From Candidatus Woesearchaeota archaeon (GTDB lineage: Archaea > Nanobdellota > Nanobdellia > Woesearchaeales > JACJVV01): DNA of 64,000 bases. A program made the position numbers and the translations under genes. The notes below the pieces were generated by a model. It did not search any database. It was not told where the DNA came from and saw only the letters and a list, made by a program, of their open reading frames with translations. Below are positions 58,902 through 64,000 of the stretch, one piece after another. The DNA lies in the NCBI GenBank assembly GCA_020637495.1, contig JACJVV010000001.1, positions 310,001-374,000 on the forward strand, written 5' to 3'. Each line of letters starts with the position of its first letter. Position 1 is the first letter of the stretch.

Positions 58902-61118
58902 TCATTTCTGATCATATTTCTCATCAATGATATTCTTGATCTTAGAAGCAATACTCTTCCCTACTTTTTCGACCTTCTGCAACTCATCTTCAGAAGCATT
59001 CATAACTTCCTTAACTGATCCAAATGTCTTCAATAGTTCTTTCGCAAGATTAGGGCCTACATTAGGCAATGATGAAACAATGTATTCTTTCTGTTCTGAG
59101 CTTGTCAGTGGTTTCTTTGTCTGATGCAATGATATCTCAGACTGCTTATTGTCTTGTTCTCTCTTGGCTATTGCAAGAATAGTCTCAGCAGTGTCATTCG
59201 GATCCTGTGTATATATTATAGGTATCCTGAAATCAACAGTTATTGCCGCAATAAGGCCACGGATTGCATTAGGGTGTATGTTCCTAACCCCAAAGATGCT
59301 TTCTTTTCCCTCAACGATCACTAGGGGTCTTTCAAAGTTCTTTACAAGTGATGCAGCCTGGCTTAGTAATCTTCCGTCCACCAAGCTAGCTATGAAATCC
59401 TCAACCTTCTTGTATTCTATGCCTGTCCTGCTGCTGACTATGTAATCTGCAGTCTCAAGTTGCTTAAGCTTTACTTCAGCCCCTATATCAATTAGGCGTT
59501 TTGGGATATCATTCCCTTTTTCCCTATTGTCGACGTAGATTGTTGGTTTGTTAGCCTCAAAGCTTGACAATGTAGCTTGCTTTTTCAATGTGAATTCATG
59601 GTGGAACGTATCCTTGAGCTTCTTTAGTATCATATGCATCCTTTTCTCTTTGTGATGCGCACTCCATCTATACGCTTCATCCCTAGTGTCTTTTGTCATG
59701 AGGATGGTTACTTGGCCTTTGTCCTGTCTTCCAGTCCTTCCTCGACGTTGTATGTGACGTATTGCACTAGGTATCGGCTCATAGAATATGACCAGGTCCA
59801 CTTTTGGGATATCCAATCCTTCTTCCCCAACAGAGGTCATAATGATTGTATTGAACTCATTGTTCTTGAAATCTTCAAGCATCTTTATCTGCTCTTTCTG
59901 GGACATCCCTGTCGTCCCCTTCTTCTGCTGTCCGACGAAAAGCTTGGCATCCACATTTGATAGTTTACTTATCTCCTCCAGAATCATCTGTGCACTATCC
60001 CTGAACTGATTGAAGATGATGACTTTGAATCCTTCTGACGTGTTCTTTGGAGGGATCTTCTCTTTGAGGATCTCTTTCAGACGTATAAGTTTTGGATGCT
60101 GGATGTTCTCTTTTATTGCATTCTCTGTCTTTATCAAAGCAGACCTGAAGTTTATATCCTTGACCAAATTTATGACAGCTTTTGTTTTTGTCGTGTGGGA
60201 TTGTCGTTGAAGGTCATTCAAGTAATTGTGCAATGGTATCAGGCCCTGTGTCTCAAGAAGCTCCAATGCATGCTGTATTTTCAATGCTTCTGCTGCAATG
60301 CTTATCGCTTTCATAACATCGAAATCTTGACGATTGCGTGAAAGTTCAGCGTGTAAACCAGCTTGAAGACCTAAAAGGTCTTTTTTTGACATCTCTGTTA
60401 TAGAATGAACATACCCTTTTGCCTTAAGCTGTTCCATCTTTGACTTGTAGCAATCCTTAAGATATTTCTGGATTGCCTTAAGCTCGTCTGGAAACTCCAC
60501 TTTTTCCCAATTTATCTCAATATCCTGTATATATGGCTTGACGTCAGGATCCTGGTCAGATCGTAACTCAACATCTTCTATGAACAGGTTCTTGCAAACT
60601 TCATTTATCTTCTCCATGTCTGAGCCAGGAGATGCAGTCATTGCAATTATCCTCGGGAATCTGCTTAATTGATGGTATTTTTTAGCTATCCATACATAAC
60701 TGTAATCACCTACTGCACGATGCGCCTCATCAAAACCGAGCAAAGATACTTCTTTTAGAGAGATACGATTATTGATTATGTCATTCTCAAGACCTTGAGG
60801 CGTGGAGAAGATTATTGTCGCTTCCTTCCATTGCTCTTGCCTTTTCTCAGGTTTCACTTGGCCAGTGAATGTGATCAACTTTTCCGTCGGGATATCAAAG
60901 AACTTCTCAAATACATTGCGATATTGGTCAATGAGTGGCCTAGTTGGTCCGAGCATGAGTATCTTGCTGTTAGGATATTGTCTCAGACGCTGTGCTGCAA
61001 GCATTAGGAATATATTCGTCTTTCCCATACCTGTTGGAAGCACTACAAGCGTATTCTTAAGCGATGCTGTAGCTAGGATTGTCTGCTGATACAACCTTGG
61101 TTCGAAGTTCTTTATCAT
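58902..61118 (-). CDS. hef: Hef-type helicase/nuclease (FANCM-XPF family)
   Basis: A 738-residue protein with the Hef domain order. The superfamily 2 helicase has Walker A LPTGMGKTN, DEAH box FDEAHRAV, MTASPG and the last motif IQRRGRTGR; it covers residues 1-~510. An XPF/ERCC4-type nuclease domain (about 530-665) starts YVDNREKGNDIPKRLIDIGA, and a helix-hairpin-helix pair (about 680-735, LPNVGPNLAKELLKTFGS, VEKVGKSIASKI) follows. Hef acts on stalled replication forks. The nuclease signature normally reads ERK-x3-D; here it is EYKKVED (near residue 565), so the Arg is replaced. Whether cleavage is kept is open. Confidence 0.92.
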   Translation of the reverse strand: MIKNFEPRLYQQTILATASLKNTLVVLPTGMGKTNIFLMLAAQRLRQYPNSKILMLGPTRPLIDQYRNVFEKFFDIPTEKLITFTGQVKPEKRQEQWKEATIIFSTPQGLENDIINNRISLKEVSLLGFDEAHRAVGDYSYVWIAKKYHQLSRFPRIIAMTASPGSDMEKINEVCKNLFIEDVELRSDQDPDVKPYIQDIEINWEKVEFPDELKAIQKYLKDCYKSKMEQLKAKGYVHSITEMSKKDLLGLQAGLHAELSRNRQDFDVMKAISIAAEALKIQHALELLETQGLIPLHNYLNDLQRQSHTTKTKAVINLVKDINFRSALIKTENAIKENIQHPKLIRLKEILKEKIPPKNTSEGFKVIIFNQFRDSAQMILEEISKLSNVDAKLFVGQQKKGTTGMSQKEQIKMLEDFKNNEFNTIIMTSVGEEGLDIPKVDLVIFYEPIPSAIRHIQRRGRTGRQDKGQVTILMTKDTRDEAYRWSAHHKEKRMHMILKKLKDTFHHEFTLKKQATLSSFEANKPTIYVDNREKGNDIPKRLIDIGAEVKLKQLETADYIVSSRTGIEYKKVEDFIASLVDGRLLSQAASLVKNFERPLVIVEGKESIFGVRNIHPNAIRGLIAAITVDFRIPIIYTQDPNDTAETILAIAKREQDNKQSEISLHQTKKPLTSSEQKEYIVSSLPNVGPNLAKELLKTFGSVKEVMNASEDELQKVEKVGKSIASKIKNIIDEKYDQK

Positions 61119-61201
61119 ATATCTCCTAAGAGAATAAATGGTATATGTGTTTAAATATATTTATCGTGTGGATGTCCAATGAGGAGAGAATCAGGCGATA
61201 C

Positions 61202-61786
61202 TTAATAATCATGACCTGGTGCGATTATAGGCTTATGCTTCTCTATGAGTTCAAAAACCTTGTTTACACTACTCTGCATAATCTCTGGTTGACTAGTAGG
61301 CAGATCAGTCCTTCCAAAACAATGGTTATTGAAATAGGTATCACCTGTAAAAAGGATGTTTTCTGATCTTAGGTATAATGTAATGCAGCTCTTGCAATGT
61401 CCTGGTGTCATGTAGATATCAAACATTTCTTTCAACTGTTCATCCTGAGTAATGTCTTTTAGCTTAACATCAAATTCTTTATTTGTCTGAGGATTGAGTA
61501 TGAAATTAATCCTTTCTTCATCAGTTATGCACATTGCAGCAGGGCTTGCAAAGAATTCTGCATCAGGGAATAGATCAACATTACCTATATGATCATAATG
61601 AAGATGTGTGAGGATGACTTTCTTGATATCTTCCGGACTGATAAATTTACGGACTGTCTGCTTAAGATCTTCCTTGTATTCTTTTTGTGTTGTGTCGATT
61701 ATAATCTTCTTGTCAAGGATGATATATACACAAGGATCTGTAAGTATCTTTACTACATTTTCAGTCAGTTTCTCTGTCTTGAGCAT
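61202..61786 (-). CDS. Metallo-beta-lactamase fold hydrolase
   Basis: A 194-residue protein with the full metal-binding set: THLHYDHIG (H61, H63, D65, H66), MTPGHCKSC, LFTGDTYF and a C-terminal PGHDY. The size and motifs fit glyoxalase II-like or general MBL-fold thioesterases/hydrolases acting in the cytoplasm. The substrate cannot be given. The final residues are the H-D-Y of the family, so the protein is complete. It is a single gene downstream of the membrane-protein pair at 61800-62893, on the same strand. Confidence 0.87.
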   Translation of the reverse strand: MLKTEKLTENVVKILTDPCVYIILDKKIIIDTTQKEYKEDLKQTVRKFISPEDIKKVILTHLHYDHIGNVDLFPDAEFFASPAAMCITDEERINFILNPQTNKEFDVKLKDITQDEQLKEMFDIYMTPGHCKSCITLYLRSENILFTGDTYFNNHCFGRTDLPTSQPEIMQSSVNKVFELIEKHKPIIAPGHDY

Positions 61787-61799
61787 CTTACATCGACCT

Positions 61800-62165
61800 C
61801 TAGAAATCTATTGCTTTTATGTAACCTTTAGAATGTGCATAGTAACTTGCAATTATTCCAATTACATAAATAAATAATGTAAGGAAAGGTGTTATGCGTG
61901 GGTTTCCATATGGCGTGAAAAGGCTTCCTATTACAAACCCTATCATGAACAATGTGATTATCATGAAATACTTGAACTGCAATGTATTTCTTGTGTTGTA
62001 CCATAGTCTTCCGAAGAATATGCCTGTCAGTAAAGCTATGACATAATACATAAACGCGGAACCTGCAAAGAATGATAATATGAATCCAATAATCAAACAT
62101 ATGGTTGCAATTGTTTCAGGCCATGATAAGCTCTTATAGCTGGGATGAGGTATGAATCTGCTCAT
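61800..62165 (-). CDS. Small four-helix membrane protein
   Basis: About 121 residues, four predicted membrane helices (ETIATICLIIGFILSFFAG, YYVIALLTGIFFGRLWY, FMIITLFMIGFVIGSLF, FLTLFIYVIGIIASYYA). The frame is open up to 62231, but the ATG at 62165 overlaps the stop of the M50-like gene (ATGA) and starts MSRFIPHPSYKSL, so I chose it. It is coupled to the M50-like gene and may be its partner. No family is recognised. Confidence 0.75.
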   Translation of the reverse strand: MSRFIPHPSYKSLSWPETIATICLIIGFILSFFAGSAFMYYVIALLTGIFFGRLWYNTRNTLQFKYFMIITLFMIGFVIGSLFTPYGNPRITPFLTLFIYVIGIIASYYAHSKGYIKAIDF

Positions 62166-62893
62166 GCTGCTTCCACCTTGATATAATACCACAACCACAG
62201 AAGCAATGCGATGAGCAATGCCAATATCCACGAGAATACACCAAATGCAGCAAGTATTGCATATGCTACCATGAAGGAAAAGATGAAGATGAATGGCAAT
62301 CTGCTATTATAGATGAGCTTGGAACCTGCTAGAGGAGGTATTGGTATCATATTGACCAATGCAAAGATAAGAGCAAAGAAGTATATCTTGTCGATGATAG
62401 GTATTCCAGCAGGAGGCCCGAACCAGTTTGCTATCTGCTTCAGCACTGTTCCGAAGATGACTGTAGCTAATGGTCCAGATGCTGCTATAATCCCATTATC
62501 AAGCATGTTAAGACCATACCTGAAGAATCCTAGGCGGTGCCCTGACATATGATGAACAAGCATTCCTCCTGCGATAGGTATCCATATATGGCCTCTTGCG
62601 ATGAAGGTTATTATCAGTGCAAGTATCAGCCCAGGCCACCACATCTGAAATTCTACACGATATCCTGCTGAAAGCCCTGCAATCCTTTGCCCAGTCAGGA
62701 AAACGATCATCACTATAGCGACTATACCGACACTGACAAGAAGATTATATGACCAATGTATCAGGTTGAACTCATCAGCTCCATCATTGAATCCAAACAT
62801 GAATCCTATTATCAATATTGTGAGGACAATATTCCTTGCCTCAAGAAGCGTAAATGGGAAATATTTGTTGATCTTGTCTGAGTAGTTGCTCAT
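62162..62893 (-). CDS. M50 (site-2 protease)-like membrane protein, catalytic residues missing
   Basis: A 243-residue protein with about six membrane helices and the layout of archaeal site-2 protease homologues. It has the EFQMWWPGLILAL segment, ASGPLATVIFG, and NMIPIPPLAGSKL, which corresponds to the usual N-x-x-P-x-x-PLDG motif. The aspartate of that last motif is Ala. No H-E-x-x-H is found: the position before EFQMW reads TGQRIAG, and the nearest His cluster is HHMSGH without a Glu. It is therefore probably a pseudoprotease or a protease with shifted residues. It is coupled to the small membrane protein after it. Confidence 0.75.
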   Translation of the reverse strand: MSNYSDKINKYFPFTLLEARNIVLTILIIGFMFGFNDGADEFNLIHWSYNLLVSVGIVAIVMIVFLTGQRIAGLSAGYRVEFQMWWPGLILALIITFIARGHIWIPIAGGMLVHHMSGHRLGFFRYGLNMLDNGIIAASGPLATVIFGTVLKQIANWFGPPAGIPIIDKIYFFALIFALVNMIPIPPLAGSKLIYNSRLPFIFIFSFMVAYAILAAFGVFSWILALLIALLLWLWYYIKVEAA

Positions 62894-62976
62894 GGTTAAA
62901 TACTTGGTTCAGATATTTAAATAGTTTTTTGAAAGTATATGTTGGAGAATCAATAGGTTCTGGTTCAGTCTGAGGT

Positions 62977-63726
62977 TTAACTTGAATGTGTATAGGTGTA
63001 TGAAACATTATTACCTGATTGCTTTGCTATTGCTGACACATCAGGTATCTCAATATTCTTCATGTATTTCTTTATTAAGCTCAATATCTCATCCTCATGG
63101 CCTGCTCCTATAACTGCCATGATCTTCTTGTCCGGTTGCGTTTTTAATATCAAGGCAAGTTTTCTTGCCATCACTTCATTCCTTTCCTTGACGAGTATCC
63201 TGATCACATTAGGGTATCTTCTCTTCGTCTTACTTATGAGTTTCTTGATCACTTTCTCAGTCGGGACAGCATTTAGGTCAAAGTCTATCTTCTCTTTCTT
63301 CCTTAAAACAAGGCCATTGAAAAGATCGACAATGAAATTCCATTTCTCTCTCCATGATATCCCTTTTGATAATCTCTTCAATGTTATCTGGATATCTTGG
63401 TCAATAAGTGCAATCTCTTTCTTGTTCTTCCTTGCAAGATTGACAGCAGTTATCATATCACTGCCGGGCTTCACCTGGACTATATCCCCAAGCTTCTTCT
63501 CTGCCCAATGTCCGATCAAGTAGAAGATGTAACCTTGGATGCCTACTTCAAAGATACCTTTGAAGGAAAATCTCTGCTTTTTTGGTTTTGATATGAGCGT
63601 CAGAAGCCTTCTCTTGTCAAGCTCAACAGCTACAAGATCAGGGTCATAAGAGATGAATGCTTCTTCTATCTCCTTTATAGATTCTATCGCGATATGGGAC
63701 GTGCCTATTAACTTTAGATTCTTCAT
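62977..63726 (-). CDS. TraB-family protein
   Basis: A 249-residue protein of the TraB/TIKI-like fold: the start KLIGTSHIAIES, DLVAVELDKRRLL, then VKERNEVMARKLA and MAVIGAGHEDEI. The GTSH and GAGH histidines and the paired acidic residues form the presumed metal site of a protease-like family. The long C-terminal membrane part of many archaeal members is missing, and it ends after the GAGH domain with a Tyr/Thr/Ser-rich tail. A function in signalling or proteolysis is not established for archaea. Confidence 0.85.
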   Translation of the reverse strand: MKNLKLIGTSHIAIESIKEIEEAFISYDPDLVAVELDKRRLLTLISKPKKQRFSFKGIFEVGIQGYIFYLIGHWAEKKLGDIVQVKPGSDMITAVNLARKNKKEIALIDQDIQITLKRLSKGISWREKWNFIVDLFNGLVLRKKEKIDFDLNAVPTEKVIKKLISKTKRRYPNVIRILVKERNEVMARKLALILKTQPDKKIMAVIGAGHEDEILSLIKKYMKNIEIPDVSAIAKQSGNNVSYTYTHSS

Positions 63727-63829
63727 TTTGCAGAATAAACAGGATTGTATTATATAATTAATGAAAAAAACTAGAAATAATGTATTTACTTGTAAAAAAT
63801 ATAACAGAAAATATCTCTAAGAAAAAAAA

Positions 63830-64000
63830 TTATTCTTCGTCAGCTTCTTCTTCCTGGTTATAGCTTGGGACTGCAGCTTTGCTGATTATCATTATATCAC
63901 CAATGCTCTTTACAAGCTGATGAGGAACAATGACTCCTTTAGCTGAGCCTAGAACCTTATTCAAGAATGAATTCTTAGTACTTCTTACTCTCCATCCAAA
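63830..64000 (-). CDS. PRC-barrel-like protein, N-terminus outside window
   Basis: The last 56 residues of a frame that enters from the right edge. The sequence KGVIVPHQLVKSIGDIMIIS matches the end of PRC-barrel domains, followed by an acidic tail (EEEADEE). Archaeal proteins of this type are small and are associated with RNA processing or cell division; the role here cannot be assigned from the fragment. A stop at 63830-63832 ends it. Confidence 0.6.
   Translation of the reverse strand, partial: FGWRVRSTKNSFLNKVLGSAKGVIVPHQLVKSIGDIMIISKAAVPSYNQEEEADEE

Noticed and set aside
62996..63523. 175-aa plus-strand open frame
   Set aside because: Antisense to the TraB-family gene, which has all its family motifs.

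Overview
The window looks like a chromosomal segment of a small-genome archaeon of the DPANN group, most likely Woesearchaeota/Pacearchaeota-like. The signs are archaeal information genes (pelota, RadA, a Hef-type helicase-nuclease, RNase P p30, an RPA-like OB-fold protein, a TraB-family protein), archaeal TATA boxes, some leaderless starts, GGTGAT/GAGGT ribosome binding sites, A+T-rich coding DNA, and many proteins with class III (prepilin-like) N-termini. This placement is inference; there is no rRNA or tRNA gene in the window to fix it.

Layout. (1) 1-8.5 kb: a partial coiled-coil membrane protein, a Cys-rich membrane-anchored protein, pelota, an isolated citramalate synthase, an MFS transporter, an A24 prepilin peptidase and a zinc-ribbon protein. 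(2) 8.8-17.7 kb: a kinase-like gene and four radical SAM genes carrying five radical SAM domains. The plus-strand pair is a protein with two radical SAM domains and a radical SAM protein fused to an N-terminal domain with five beta-hairpin repeats. The convergent minus-strand operon carries two HxsD-like proteins, HxsB, a His/Cys-rich precursor-like protein with an H-x-[N/S] tandem tail, a lipoprotein and an HxsC-like radical SAM protein. It reads as an archaeal, divergent His-Xaa-Ser (Hxs) peptide-modification locus and is the best candidate for an undescribed system. (3) 17.8-18.4 kb: RNase P p30. (4) 18.5-54.9 kb: about 36 kb of plus-strand genes for the cell surface. These are four large secreted or anchored Cys-rich and Ig-like proteins (1577, 992, 3930 and 973 aa), then a near-continuous array of about 19 small to medium proteins. 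Most of the array starts with a short basic stretch and one hydrophobic helix, as in archaeal prepilins. It includes four small proteins ending in a CC pair and two microproteins of 39 and 45 residues. (5) 55.1-64 kb: RPA-like protein, YdjM-like membrane protein, a conserved small protein, RadA, a TRAM protein, Hef, a metallo-beta-lactamase, an M50-like protein without catalytic residues, TraB, and the end of a PRC-barrel-like protein.

How it may fit together: the prepilin peptidase (6.9 kb) is the obvious processing enzyme for the 23-55 kb class III proteins. The giant proteins carry carboxypeptidase-regulatory-like, Ig-like, Cys-rich and calcium-binding repeat domains, as expected for adhesins or cell-envelope proteins of an episymbiont. 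The Hxs-like locus sits immediately upstream of this surface region, but nothing in the sequence links the two directly. The right-hand part is a DNA repair and recombination neighbourhood, with an array of operator-like inverted repeats upstream of the gene preceding radA.

No tRNA, rRNA, CRISPR array, insertion sequence or integrase was recognised. No stretch longer than 300 bases lacks a gene; the longest are 8517-8798 (an inverted repeat and a promoter), 5386-5658 (nothing recognised) and 56554-56784 (operator-like repeats and a promoter).
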